This document shows, one piece after another, positions 14,326-24,700 of a DNA stretch of 64,000 nt. Source of the DNA: M3007 sp031425035 (lineage in GTDB: Bacteria; Bacteroidota; Bacteroidia; Chitinophagales; Saprospiraceae); NCBI GenBank assembly GCA_031425035.1, contig JANPIN010000077.1, positions 1 to 64,000 of the forward strand, read 5' to 3'. The notes beneath the pieces are model-generated. The model saw nothing but the letters and a program-made list of their open reading frames with translations, was not told the origin of the DNA and did no database searches. Numbering within the stretch: position 1 is the stretch's first letter; every line of letters begins with the position of its first letter. The position numbers were made by a program, and so were the translations under genes.

Positions 14326-16566
14326 ATGCCTGATCCAATGTATCATTCATTACTGCGCCCAATTCTAATCGGTTGTTTCTTTTTCCTGCTCGGCAGCTGC
14401 GTAATCGCCCAAAAACCGATCACCCTCGAAGATATTTGGCAAAAAGGCACTTTCGCCGCCAAAGGGGTGCCGGGTTTCAACTTCCAAAAAGACGGCCTGC
14501 ACTTTACGCGCCTGACGGGCAACCTGATCGAACAGTACGACCTGCGCGATGGTAACCGCAGCGGCGTCGTTTTCGATGCAACCACGGTCATAAATGCCGA
14601 TACGGCCTGGAAAGGCAGGTTTGACGGTTATTCTTTCAGCAGCGATGAATCAAAAATCATCCTCTCGACCAATACGGAGCAGATTTATCGCTGGAGTACG
14701 AAGTCCGATTTTTTTGTTTTTGACGAAAAATCAAAAAAAATCACCCGTCTGCACGAAGGCCCTAAACAACGCTACGCTACCTTTTCACCCGATGGTACGA
14801 AAGTGGCCTATGTAGTAGAAAACGACCTGTACTACCGCGATCTGACTTCCGGGAAAACGGTGCGGGTGACTACGGATGGCCGGCTGAACGCGATCATCAA
14901 CGGCGCCTCAGACTGGGTGTATGAGGAAGAATTCGAGCTGATCCGCGCTTTTGAATGGAGCCCGGATGGAAAACGCCTGGCTTTTTTGCGTTTCGACGAA
15001 TCGGAAGTGCCGGAGTTCACCATGGAGCTCTATAAAGGAGAAGCTTACCCCGTGCTGGAAACTTTTAAGTATCCGAAAGTCGGCGAAAAAAATGCGGTGG
15101 TCACGGCCTGGATGTACGAATTGGCGACCAGCCGGACGCAGCGGGTCGATACGCAGGTCGCTAACCAAGAGCAGGCCGCGAATGATCCCGCCGATTATTA
15201 TTTACCCCGCCTGGCCTGGACCCCGACGGGTATGCTCTGTCTGACCGCCATGAATCGCCATCAGAATATCATGCACCTTATGCTGGCCGATCCGGCAACC
15301 GGCAAAACCAGCGTTTTACTGGAAGAAAAAAATAAGTATTATATTGATTTGCAGAATGTTACCTTCTTACGCGATGGCTCGGGATTTATCATGGGCAGCG
15401 GTAAAGACGGGTTTAACCACCTCTACCGCTACAATATTGCGGGCAAACAAGAGAGCGAATTAACGCCCGGTGATTGGGATGTAACGACCTTATACGGCGT
15501 GGATCAAAAAAAAGGGCTGGTGTATTTCCAGGCGGCCCGGACGAATCCGATGCAGCGGGAACTGTACTCCGTCAGACTCAACGGCAAAAAACGCAAACAG
15601 ATCAGTAGCGGCGCCGGGTATTATTCCGCCCAGTTCAGCAGTACGTTCGATTACTATGTGGGTACTTACTCCACGCAGAACACACCGCCGCAGTACGCCG
15701 TGTACGATCGAAGCGGCAAGTTGACCCGCTCCCTCGAACAAAATACCGCACTCCAGGATCGTCAGAAGGAATATGGGGCTCTGCCGATGGAGTTTTTCCA
15801 TTTTACCACCTCCGAAAAAGTAATGCTGAACGGCTGGATGCTGAAACCCACCGCGCCACAGTTTGCCGGGCAGCAGCTACCGGTGCTCATGTTCGTGTAT
15901 GGGGGCCCCGGCAGCCAGCAGGTACTCGATCAATGGAAAGGCGCCAACTACTGGTGGTTCCAGATGCTGGCGCAGCAGGGTTATGTGGTCGCCTGCGTGG
16001 ACAATCGCGGTACGGGCGCCCGCGGGGAGGAATTTAAAAAGATGACCTATAAACAACTCGGCCATTACGAAGTGATCGACCAGATCGAGACCGCCAAATA
16101 CCTGGGTACCCAGTCGTTTGTGGATAAAGAACGGATCGGGATTTTTGGCTGGAGTTACGGCGGTTACATGTCGACCAACTGCATTTTAAAAGGCAAAGAC
16201 GTGTTTAAATCGGCCATTGCCGTAGCGCCGGTGACCAACTGGAAATGGTATGACAGTGTTTATACGGAACGGTATATGCAAACCCATGAAGAGAATCCGG
16301 AGGGCTACGAGCAAAACTCGCCGGTCAATTTCGCGGATATGCTCAACGGTAATTTCCTGCTGGTGCATGGCCTGGCCGACGACAATGTGCACTTTCAGCA
16401 TACGGCCGAACTTTCCAACCGGCTCATCGCGGAAAACAAACAGTTCGACACCATGATCTATCCCAACCGCAGCCATAGTATTTCCGGAGATAATGCCCGC
16501 CTCCATTTATATACGCTGATGACAAATTTCCTGCGCGACAAACTGGCAACGAAGGATAAACCCTAA
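14326..16566 (+). CDS. dipeptidyl-peptidase IV family serine peptidase (S9B)
   Basis: A 746-aa exported prolyl dipeptidyl peptidase that removes X-Pro dipeptides from peptides in the periplasm or at the surface. The signal region is LIGCFFFLLGSCVIAQ; the Cys in LLGSC could be a lipobox but lies within a normal-looking Sec signal ending AQ. An eight-bladed propeller domain (DPPIV_N) fills residues 80-500, with the substrate N-terminus-binding Glu pair in YEEEFELIRAFEWSPDG. The hydrolase domain has Ser610 in GWSYGGYMS, the Asp in GLADDNVHFQ near 685 and His717 in NRSHSISG. All catalytic residues are present. The start could instead be the ATG four codons later. It is transcribed alone, with a GTATTTTCACCG sequence about 35 bp upstream. 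Confidence 0.95.
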   Translation: MPDPMYHSLLRPILIGCFFFLLGSCVIAQKPITLEDIWQKGTFAAKGVPGFNFQKDGLHFTRLTGNLIEQYDLRDGNRSGVVFDATTVINADTAWKGRFDGYSFSSDESKIILSTNTEQIYRWSTKSDFFVFDEKSKKITRLHEGPKQRYATFSPDGTKVAYVVENDLYYRDLTSGKTVRVTTDGRLNAIINGASDWVYEEEFELIRAFEWSPDGKRLAFLRFDESEVPEFTMELYKGEAYPVLETFKYPKVGEKNAVVTAWMYELATSRTQRVDTQVANQEQAANDPADYYLPRLAWTPTGMLCLTAMNRHQNIMHLMLADPATGKTSVLLEEKNKYYIDLQNVTFLRDGSGFIMGSGKDGFNHLYRYNIAGKQESELTPGDWDVTTLYGVDQKKGLVYFQAARTNPMQRELYSVRLNGKKRKQISSGAGYYSAQFSSTFDYYVGTYSTQNTPPQYAVYDRSGKLTRSLEQNTALQDRQKEYGALPMEFFHFTTSEKVMLNGWMLKPTAPQFAGQQLPVLMFVYGGPGSQQVLDQWKGANYWWFQMLAQQGYVVACVDNRGTGARGEEFKKMTYKQLGHYEVIDQIETAKYLGTQSFVDKERIGIFGWSYGGYMSTNCILKGKDVFKSAIAVAPVTNWKWYDSVYTERYMQTHEENPEGYEQNSPVNFADMLNGNFLLVHGLADDNVHFQHTAELSNRLIAENKQFDTMIYPNRSHSISGDNARLHLYTLMTNFLRDKLATKDKP

Positions 16567-16746
16567 AATTCGGGCAGTTTATCGCGACCAAATAAAAATT
16601 GTCAATTTTCCAGCCCTATAGATCGTCCCGTATTAGCGAATTGCCAGAAATAACGCGTTTTTTCCGCAATTCTACGGACGTTTGTACCCGCGATTTCGGC
16701 TTTCCGCAAATCATACTGACTTATCAGCACAAAAACACGTCCCTAC

Positions 16747-19700
16747 ATGCGTTCCTTGCTTACCCTTTTACTTCTTTGCGGCCTCCTGATGGGGCTGCCA
16801 GCACAAACCGTACAGAATTTCTGGAAACCGGTAGCCAAAGAGGCCGTGGTTTTAACGGAAACAACGGTTCGACCTTTTGAGCCACATGCTTACTCGGCAC
16901 TACAGCTTGATTTTCAGGCCCTGCAAAATGTGCTGGCCCAGGCGCCCATGGAATTTACGGGTGCTACACCCATTTCCGTAAGCCTGCCGCTGGCCGACGG
17001 TAGTTTCGAGACTTTTGCCCTGGTCAGAAACGCGGTGATGTCCCCCAAACTGGCGGCCAGTGCTCCCCAGATCATTACCCTTTCCGGCGGATCGGCTTCC
17101 GGTAAACGTATACACATTACCAGTTCTCCCTACGACGGTTTTCAGGCGATGATCCGGCTGGTTGATAAAGGCATTGAGTTCATCGAGCCGATTGCCAGTA
17201 ATCAATCTTTGTACTACATGGCTTATAACCGGAAAGATTTTCCGGCCGAGTTATATAGCAAACTGCCGTCCCTCATTGATCTGGAAAGCCTAAAGAACCT
17301 GCCGCCTGCCGACGACGGAGACCGCTTTTCACCAGGCGCTCCCGGGCCGGTTGGCGATCGCGGCGAATTGTCGGGCGGACCGGTTACCCTGCGGACCTAT
17401 CGATTTGCGGCGGCTACGACCGGGGAATTTTCGGAATCGCTGAATGCCGGCAACGATACGATGATCGTGCTGGCCAAGGTGGTGTCCATTACGAACAAAT
17501 TGAATGTCGTTTACGAGGCGGATCTGGATGTTCGGCTACAACTGATCGACGACGAGAAGAAAATCCTCTTTTTGCATGCTGATACGGATCCTTATACCGG
17601 CACAACGGTTGGGGAGTGGCTCGATCAGAACCCCCTGGCGATGAACCAGGCGCTGGGTAATTCGAACAAGTACGATGTGGGCCACGTATTTGCCAAATTT
17701 TTGGGCGGCAATGCATTGGGGGTAGGCGTGCTTAACTCTATTTGCAAACAAAACAAAGGCAAGGGCTGCTCGGCAGGTACTCCTCCTTACGGCAATGATT
17801 TTTTAACGACCATCGGTCAGGAAATCGGACACCAGTGGTCGGGGCTGCATAGCTGGAATAGCTGTGATGGGCTTACCGAGCCATTCGGAAGTTCGGAACG
17901 TTGCGAACCGGGTAGCGGCAGCACGATTATGTCATATGCCGGCGCTTGTGGCGGTGATAATGTACAGGGATCGGCCGATCTTTATTACCATGCCTGTTCC
18001 ATTCGCGCTATTCGCCAGTATGTAGAAAACGGAGAAGGGAATGCCTGCGGATTCAATACGGTGACCACCAATACGGCCCCTATGGTAACCATTCCCTACA
18101 CCAATGGATTTTTCATCCCCATTGGTACTCCATTTGAGCTACATGGCGCCGCCACTGATGCCGATGGCGACGTGCTGACCTACAACTGGGATGAAATCGA
18201 TCTGGGACCGATGACGCCCCTGGGCACACCGGTCGGTAACTCGCCGCTGTTCCGTTCATTCACCCCGGATACGGCCGGTTATGTGCGTACTTTTCCACGG
18301 ATCACTACGCTGATTACCAACTCACTCAATAAAACGGAAGTACTGCCGACCTATTCGCGTGACCTTACGTTTGCCCTGGTTGTGCGTGACAACAAACCCG
18401 GCGGCGGCGGTATTGGCTTCGATACCCTTTCCTTCCGTTCTACGGATCAGGCCGGACCGTTTAAGGTAATGAGCCCGAATGCCAACACCGTGACCTGGCA
18501 CCCGGGAGAATACCAACTGGTGACCTGGGAAGTGGCGAACACCAATTTATCGCCCGTTAATTGTCAGAAAGTAAACATCCGTTTGAGTGTCAATGGCGGA
18601 CTGAAATGGCCGATCACACTGGCCGAGAACGTGGCCAACAGCGGCAAAGCCTGCATTCTGGTGCCGAATAACATTGGCCCTTCGGCACGTATTCGCGTAG
18701 AAGCGGCCGACAATATTTTCTTCGATATTTCCAATCAGAATTTCAAGATCCTAACGGCTACCCAGGCCGGATTCGGTATATGTGCCGGGGAACTGTCAAC
18801 GCAGGTTTGTCTGCCCGCCAACTATACCGTGGACATCAGCACCAGTGGCTGGTTAGGTTTTAACGACCCGATCACATTGAGCGCTACGGGTTTGCCGGCC
18901 GGCGCCAGCGCGAGTTTCAGTCCCAACCCCGTTGCGCCGGGCATGAGCAGCACGATGACCATCACGTTCGCAGCCGGCACGCCGGAAGGCAGCACCGATG
19001 TGACCGTTACCGGAACGGCCGGCAGCACGACGGTCAGCACCGTTATTACCCAAGTATTTGTGTCCAATGATTTTTCGGCCCTGGCCCTGCAAGCGCCGAA
19101 TGACGGTGCGGTGGGCGTTACCCAGTCGCCGACCCTCACCTGGGTAGCGGTGCAAGATGCCGATAAATATGAGATCCAGGTGGCCACCAATCCATCCTTT
19201 GAGCCGGGTACGATCAAAGCTTCCAATTCCAGCCTGACCGCAGCTTCTTATACCGTGCCTACGGTGCTGGAAAAATCTACGGCTTACTACTGGCGCGTTC
19301 GGCCGGTGAATGAGTGCAACAATGCGTTATGGACGGAAGCATTTTCCTTCAACACCGTGGTCGAGTCCTGCTCCATCCTCACGGCCAATGATCTGCCTAA
19401 AACCATTTCGGCAAACTCTACCCCCACCGTGGAGTCAAAAATTACGGTCGGCGTTGGTGGCGTATTGAGTGATGTGAACATCAAAAGCGTGCAGGGCAAT
19501 CACCAGTTCTTCAAAGACCTGGAAATGCACCTGTTGAGCCCGAATGGTACGGACGTACTGCTGTTCAAGGATAAATGCGGTAACTACACGGGTCAATTCA
19601 ACTTTGGCTTTGATGATAGCGCCCTGGCTTCGTTCAGCTGTCCGCCACCAACCAACGGACTGGCCGCCAAACCAACCAATCTATTGTCCGCATTTAACGG

Positions 19701-20406
19701 CCAGGATGCCAATGGCGTCTGGATCTTACGGGTCAAAGACAATGTCATTGGTTCCGGCGGCAACCTAAGCGGTTTCCAGTTGGAACTGTGCTCGAGCGCT
19801 GCCGCCAATGCGCCGGTGATCGTTAACAATAACGTGCTGCAACTGGATCCCGGCACGAATGCGGCTATCGGCACGGATCTGTTGAAAGCGGAGGATAGCA
19901 ACAACAGCCCGGAGCAACTCACCTTTACGCTGGTGACATTACCGCATGGCGGGGAGCTGCAAAGCAGTAACCAGGGCCTGCTGAAATTGGGTAGCCAGTT
20001 TACCCAGGCCGATATTAACAGCGGCGTTATTCGCTACTACCACTACGGCAGTGCAACGGCGGATGACTTTCGGTTTACGGTAACCGACGGTACAGGTGGC
20101 TTTACGAGCGGTAAATTCATCATCGCCATCAACACGGTCGGTACTTCGGCGCCAGTGAACAGCTTGCGTTTCGACCTGTCGCCAAATCCCGCTACCGAGT
20201 CCGTTCGTCTGTCCTTTAGCGAAGCGATGCCAGCCGATACCCGCGTGGCTATTTTTAACAGTGCGGGTCAGCAACTGCGCAGTTGGATAGTGGCCGGCGG
20301 CACCTTATGGATGACGATGGAAGTAGGCGATCTGCCGAAGGGGGTGTATGCCGTTTCCGTTGAAAACGCACAGGTCATGGGCGTGAAAAAAATTCTACTG
20401 CACTAA
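16747..20406 (+). CDS. T9SS-exported multidomain protein with reprolysin-like domain, QExxH variant (paralog 1)
   Basis: A 1219-aa secreted protein. Order: signal peptide (1-20); prodomain-like region (20-200); reprolysin-like metallopeptidase domain (205-430); Ig-like segments (440-760); fibronectin-III-like region (780-875); proprotein-convertase P-domain (880-1020, with FFKDLEMHLLSPNGTDVLL); a CSPG/cadherin-like repeat (1030-1130); and a type A T9SS sorting domain (1140-1219, LSPNPATESVRL ... GVYAVSVE). The zinc motif expected as HExxHxxGxxH reads Gln358-Glu359-I-G-His362 then His368, with Ser instead of the conserved Gly. The Met-turn region STIMSYAGACG is intact. Catalysis is therefore doubtful. 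It is followed 87 bp later by its paralog, with almost identical domain order. Confidence 0.92.
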   Translation: MRSLLTLLLLCGLLMGLPAQTVQNFWKPVAKEAVVLTETTVRPFEPHAYSALQLDFQALQNVLAQAPMEFTGATPISVSLPLADGSFETFALVRNAVMSPKLAASAPQIITLSGGSASGKRIHITSSPYDGFQAMIRLVDKGIEFIEPIASNQSLYYMAYNRKDFPAELYSKLPSLIDLESLKNLPPADDGDRFSPGAPGPVGDRGELSGGPVTLRTYRFAAATTGEFSESLNAGNDTMIVLAKVVSITNKLNVVYEADLDVRLQLIDDEKKILFLHADTDPYTGTTVGEWLDQNPLAMNQALGNSNKYDVGHVFAKFLGGNALGVGVLNSICKQNKGKGCSAGTPPYGNDFLTTIGQEIGHQWSGLHSWNSCDGLTEPFGSSERCEPGSGSTIMSYAGACGGDNVQGSADLYYHACSIRAIRQYVENGEGNACGFNTVTTNTAPMVTIPYTNGFFIPIGTPFELHGAATDADGDVLTYNWDEIDLGPMTPLGTPVGNSPLFRSFTPDTAGYVRTFPRITTLITNSLNKTEVLPTYSRDLTFALVVRDNKPGGGGIGFDTLSFRSTDQAGPFKVMSPNANTVTWHPGEYQLVTWEVANTNLSPVNCQKVNIRLSVNGGLKWPITLAENVANSGKACILVPNNIGPSARIRVEAADNIFFDISNQNFKILTATQAGFGICAGELSTQVCLPANYTVDISTSGWLGFNDPITLSATGLPAGASASFSPNPVAPGMSSTMTITFAAGTPEGSTDVTVTGTAGSTTVSTVITQVFVSNDFSALALQAPNDGAVGVTQSPTLTWVAVQDADKYEIQVATNPSFEPGTIKASNSSLTAASYTVPTVLEKSTAYYWRVRPVNECNNALWTEAFSFNTVVESCSILTANDLPKTISANSTPTVESKITVGVGGVLSDVNIKSVQGNHQFFKDLEMHLLSPNGTDVLLFKDKCGNYTGQFNFGFDDSALASFSCPPPTNGLAAKPTNLLSAFNGQDANGVWILRVKDNVIGSGGNLSGFQLELCSSAAANAPVIVNNNVLQLDPGTNAAIGTDLLKAEDSNNSPEQLTFTLVTLPHGGELQSSNQGLLKLGSQFTQADINSGVIRYYHYGSATADDFRFTVTDGTGGFTSGKFIIAINTVGTSAPVNSLRFDLSPNPATESVRLSFSEAMPADTRVAIFNSAGQQLRSWIVAGGTLWMTMEVGDLPKGVYAVSVENAQVMGVKKILLH

Positions 20407-20493
20407 AGATTTCAAAGGGCTGCCCTGCATGGTAGCCCAGGATATTTCACAACTTGCCTCTCTGCTACCGCAAAAAATGAAAACCATAGTTTT

Positions 20494-23400
20494 ATGAAAA
20501 AAGTAAATTTACTACTGCTGTTTTGCTGTGGCTGGTTAGCAAGCGTTTCCGCGCAGTCAACGGCCAATTTTTTCAAACCCGTCAGCGAAACCGCTATTGC
20601 TTTGCGTGGTACGGCACCGCGGCTGGATTTGCCGAAGGCCTATACGACCTACCAGCTGGACCTGCCCGCTCTGCAAAATGTCCTGCAGTCGGCGCCCTGG
20701 GAATTTACCCCGGCGGCGCGCCAGCATAGCTGCACTATTGCCCTGCCGATGAGCGACGGCACCATGGAAGCATTTTCCGTGTGGCAAGTGGCGATCATGG
20801 CGCCGGAACTGGCGGCAAAAGCCCCTTATATTCATACATACGGCGGTGAATCGCTGCAAACGCCGGGTAAAACCATCCGTTTCAGCACGACAGCACGGGG
20901 CTTCCGGGCTATCGTCGTGGGTTCCGAACTGGGAATAGACTATGTGGAACCCTATAGCTGGGGCCAGCAGGAATACTACCTGGTTTTTGACCGGACTGCC
21001 CTGCCCGGCGATCCGCTCCGGCACCTGACCACCGGCGTGCTGGGTGGTTCAACGCCTGCGCTCGCACCGGACGAACATCCTTATGCACCGCCTGTAGAAG
21101 ACCGCGGATTGTTAGTAGAACCCGTGAAACTGCGCATTTTCCGCTATGCAGCCGCTACGACCGGCGAATTTGCCCAGGATCATGGCGGTACGGCCGAGTC
21201 GGTACTTTCTGCCGTTGTGGAATACACCAATATGGTCAGTGCCACTTATGAGCGGGATATTAATATGCGCCTGCAATTGGTCGGAAATAATGACAAGGTC
21301 ATTTACCTGGATCCGGCTACGGACCCTTACAATGGTCTGGAAGTGGGCGACTGGATGTCACAAAACCCAACCATTATCAATAGTAAAATTGGTTCGTCCA
21401 ATTACGACCTGGCCCACGTTTACGCCCGATATATTCAGGGTGGCGCCATTGGCGTGGCCGGCGCTATTGGGAATACCTGTACCGCCAACAAGGCGGCCGG
21501 CTGTTCTGCGGGCAATGGGAACGGCGATTATGGGGACGGCTTTTTAAACGTTATCGGACAGGAAGTCGGTCACCAAACGGGTGGCGGCCATACCTGGAAC
21601 CGCTGTGCCGGTGGTGGTGGCCGTCAGGGCAATACCGCTTTCGAGCCGGGCAGTGGCAGCACCATTATGTCCTATGCGGGCGCTTGCGGTGCCGACAATG
21701 TGCAAGGCAATTCGGATCTCTACTACCACAGCGGATCGATTGAAGAAATCAAAATCTACTATTTAACCGGACAAGGCACCTGCGGCAGCAACATTACTAC
21801 CGACAATCATCCTCCGGAAGTAGTTCTGCCGTATCAGGATGGATTTTTCATACCGATCAGCACGCCTTTCGAACTCAATGGCTCGGCCACCGATAGTGAC
21901 GGTGATGCGCTTAGCTATTGCTGGGAAGAAATGGATGCCGGTCCCGAAACGCCGTTGGGAACGCCTTCCGGTAATGCGGCTATTTTCCGCACCCGCCCGC
22001 CCGTACTCGTGACCAACCGTTATTTTCCAAGGTTGAATACGGTGCTGGCTAATGGTTCCGATATCACCGAACAATTGCCAACCTACAGCCGCGACATGAC
22101 CTTCCGCCTGACCGCCCGCGACAACCGCCTCAATGGCGGCGGCGTAGGCTGGAAAGACGTGAGTTTTCAGGCCTTTGGCGGCGCCGGTCCGTTCACGGTG
22201 GTTTATCCCAACGTGAGTACGACCACCTGGCGCGTCGGCGAATACGTCAATGTTACCTGGAACGTGGCCAATTCCGACAAGTCGCCCGTCAATTGCAAAA
22301 AAGTGAACATCCGGCTGAGTACCAATGGTGGGCAGGGCTTTCCGATCATGCTGGCCGAAAATGTCGACAATGACGGCAGCCAGATCGTGCAGGTACCGAG
22401 CAATCTGGGTCCTTTGGCCCGCGTGCGGATCGACGCAGTGGACAATGTTTTCTTTGACATAAGCAACCAGAATTTTAAAATATTGCTGCCTACCCAGCCC
22501 GGCGTATCGTTTGGCCTGGCCAGCGACGGCGCCAAACTCTGTCTGCCAAATACTTTCAGCACCAGCGTACTGACGGCCGGCATAAGCGGTTACAGCACAC
22601 TCATTTCCCTGGATATAGTCAGCGGTCTGCCTACGGGCGCTACGGCAAATTTCAGCGCCACTACGATCAATCCCGGCGAATTACCCAGCCTGACGATCGA
22701 TCTGAACGGCGTTTCGCTGGAAGGAACGTATGTGATCAACGTGCGGGCCATCACCGGTGCGGACACGATCATTCGCCCGGTCACCCTGCAACTGACCACC
22801 AATGATTTTTCCCAACTCGCGCTGCTGACGCCGGCGGATGGTTCTACCGGTCTCGCTCAAACCCAGAGCCTGCACTGGCAGACCGTGCCGGATGCGGATG
22901 CCTATGAAATCGAGCTGGCTACCAGCCCTTCTTTCGAAGCGTCGACCATCGTGTACACCAAAACCAACTGGACCCAGGACGTACTGAACGTGCCCACCTT
23001 TTTGCAAAAAGGCCAGGCTTACTACTGGCACGTCCGCCCGGTGAACGAATGCAGCCCCCATGCCTGGACACAACCGGCGTTTTTTGCTACGTTCGTTGAA
23101 AATTGCCAGGTATATACGGCCAATGATTTGCCAAAAAACATTTCGGCAAACAGCACACCAACCGTCGAATCTAAGATTACCATCAATGCCGGCGGTACAT
23201 TCAACTCTTTGAATATCAAGCAGGTAAAAGGCAACCACCAGTTTTTCAAAGACCTGGAGTTTCATCTGCTCAGCCCGACCGGAACCGACGTATTGCTCCT
23301 TAATGAAAAATGCGGCAACTATAGCGGCAGTTTCAATTTCAGCATAAATGACGCGGCGCCTGCCAACTTCCCCTGCCCGCCACCGAACAACGGCACGGCA

Positions 23401-24144
23401 TATAAGGCTACGAACGCCCTCACCCCTTTCTCCGGTCAGAACTCTACGGGAGTCTGGATGCTGCGGGTAAAAGACAATGTGATCGGTTCAAGTGGTCAGC
23501 TCTCCGGTTTCGAACTGGAGTTCTGCTCTTCGGTATCGCTGAGCCCGCCCTTCCTGGTCAATAATAATGTACTGAACCTGGCGCCAGGTACCAACCAGGC
23601 CGTATCCGCCGACTTACTGCTGGTGGAAGACGCTAATAACGTACACGGACAGCTACTTTTCACGCTGGTCACGGTGCCGCAGCATGGTGAACTACAGAAA
23701 AATTTTGGTGGCGTTTTACATCCCGGCGATCAGTTTACCCAGGCCGACCTGGACGCTGGCGTGCTCCGTTATTTCTCCTATGGCAACACGCCGCAGGATG
23801 AATTCCGGTTCACGGTTACCGACGGCGAAGGCGGTTTCCTGGCTACGCCGAAATTCCTGATCCAGCCGGTCGTCGGCACCCGGGAAGCAAGTTTGGACGG
23901 ACCCGCATTCGGACTTTTCCCTAACCCGGCTACGGAAACCGTCTGGGTGGCGCTCGATCAACCCGCCGCATCGACCTTGCAGGTAAATGTATTTAACGTA
24001 AATGGTCAGTTGATGCAGCGGGCGCAACTGGCTATGGGCGCGAACCGGCTGCCTATTCCAGTAAATAACCTGCCGAAAGGCATTTATATGGTTCGGGTGG
24101 AAAGTGCCGCCGGCGCCGGCATACGCAAGTTGATCGTGGAGTAA
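20494..24144 (+). CDS. T9SS-exported multidomain protein with reprolysin-like domain, QExxH variant (paralog 2)
   Basis: A 1216-aa tandem paralog of the preceding gene with the same architecture: signal peptide ending SVSAQ, prodomain-like region, reprolysin-like domain, Ig-like segments, fibronectin-III-like region, P-domain (FFKDLEFHLLSPTGTDVLL), CSPG/cadherin-like repeat (NNVLNLAPGTNQAV) and T9SS type A sorting domain (FPNPATETVWV ... GIYMVRVESAAG). The zinc site again has Gln for the first His: Gln356-Glu357-V-G-His360 and His366, this time with the normal Gly. Met-turn STIMSYAGACG is kept. A six-codon ATG-initiated reading frame starts 17 bp upstream and overlaps this start codon (ATGA), which could couple translation. 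The two genes probably form one transcript. Confidence 0.92.
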   Translation: MKKVNLLLLFCCGWLASVSAQSTANFFKPVSETAIALRGTAPRLDLPKAYTTYQLDLPALQNVLQSAPWEFTPAARQHSCTIALPMSDGTMEAFSVWQVAIMAPELAAKAPYIHTYGGESLQTPGKTIRFSTTARGFRAIVVGSELGIDYVEPYSWGQQEYYLVFDRTALPGDPLRHLTTGVLGGSTPALAPDEHPYAPPVEDRGLLVEPVKLRIFRYAAATTGEFAQDHGGTAESVLSAVVEYTNMVSATYERDINMRLQLVGNNDKVIYLDPATDPYNGLEVGDWMSQNPTIINSKIGSSNYDLAHVYARYIQGGAIGVAGAIGNTCTANKAAGCSAGNGNGDYGDGFLNVIGQEVGHQTGGGHTWNRCAGGGGRQGNTAFEPGSGSTIMSYAGACGADNVQGNSDLYYHSGSIEEIKIYYLTGQGTCGSNITTDNHPPEVVLPYQDGFFIPISTPFELNGSATDSDGDALSYCWEEMDAGPETPLGTPSGNAAIFRTRPPVLVTNRYFPRLNTVLANGSDITEQLPTYSRDMTFRLTARDNRLNGGGVGWKDVSFQAFGGAGPFTVVYPNVSTTTWRVGEYVNVTWNVANSDKSPVNCKKVNIRLSTNGGQGFPIMLAENVDNDGSQIVQVPSNLGPLARVRIDAVDNVFFDISNQNFKILLPTQPGVSFGLASDGAKLCLPNTFSTSVLTAGISGYSTLISLDIVSGLPTGATANFSATTINPGELPSLTIDLNGVSLEGTYVINVRAITGADTIIRPVTLQLTTNDFSQLALLTPADGSTGLAQTQSLHWQTVPDADAYEIELATSPSFEASTIVYTKTNWTQDVLNVPTFLQKGQAYYWHVRPVNECSPHAWTQPAFFATFVENCQVYTANDLPKNISANSTPTVESKITINAGGTFNSLNIKQVKGNHQFFKDLEFHLLSPTGTDVLLLNEKCGNYSGSFNFSINDAAPANFPCPPPNNGTAYKATNALTPFSGQNSTGVWMLRVKDNVIGSSGQLSGFELEFCSSVSLSPPFLVNNNVLNLAPGTNQAVSADLLLVEDANNVHGQLLFTLVTVPQHGELQKNFGGVLHPGDQFTQADLDAGVLRYFSYGNTPQDEFRFTVTDGEGGFLATPKFLIQPVVGTREASLDGPAFGLFPNPATETVWVALDQPAASTLQVNVFNVNGQLMQRAQLAMGANRLPIPVNNLPKGIYMVRVESAAGAGIRKLIVE

Positions 24145-24367
24145 GCCGGCCAGTGCCAAAAAGGGGTAAAAGGAAACTTTGGGTAAATGGCCGATTTTTT
24201 GCTCGGTTTAGGACGCCCGGTTGCCTTTTGCCCCTTATTTTTTCCCCAGATTGCCCATTTCATAAAAAGAAAAAGCAGCCGTAACGCCATCTCGTTCCTG
24301 TATTTTACCGGAACTCTCCTCCTGAAACGGTACATTTACCGCTCATTTTTTATTCAAAAGTTTTCTC

Positions 24368-24688
24368 ATGTCAGATAATAAGAACCAGCCACAGCAGCCT
24401 GCCATCAACATCGAGATTTCGGAAGAAATATCGGAAGGCATTTACTCCAACCTGGCCATCATTTCCCATTCCAACGCGGAATTCGTCGTCGATTTCATTC
24501 GCCTCATGCCGAACGTCCCCAAGGCCAAGGTAAAATCGCGCATTATCATCACGCCGCAACACGCCAAGCGCCTGCTTGCTGCCCTGAAAGACAATGTGCA
24601 GAAATATGAAATGCAGTTTGGAAAAATCGATGATCAGGAGCCACCATTTCCGGCCATGAACTTTGGTCCGCCTACCGCCCAGGCTTAA
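24368..24688 (+). CDS. DUF3467 protein
   Basis: A 106-aa soluble protein matching DUF3467: INIEISEEISEGIYSNLAIISHS, EFVVDFIRLMPNVPKAKVKSRIIITPQHAKRLL and a short C-terminal helix. The family is small, widespread and of unknown function. The fold is likely alpha/beta and no active-site pattern stands out. It precedes murQ by only 12 bp and is probably co-transcribed with it. A GTATTTTACCGG sequence about 70 bp upstream resembles those before 7798 and 14326 and may mark the promoter. Confidence 0.85.
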   Translation: MSDNKNQPQQPAINIEISEEISEGIYSNLAIISHSNAEFVVDFIRLMPNVPKAKVKSRIIITPQHAKRLLAALKDNVQKYEMQFGKIDDQEPPFPAMNFGPPTAQA

Positions 24689-24700
24689 TCGCCAGCAAGG

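Noticed and set aside
14131..14346. Upstream start for the amidohydrolase
   Set aside because: It would overlap the divergent DPP4 start and lie upstream of the likely promoter; the added residues are unlike the family.
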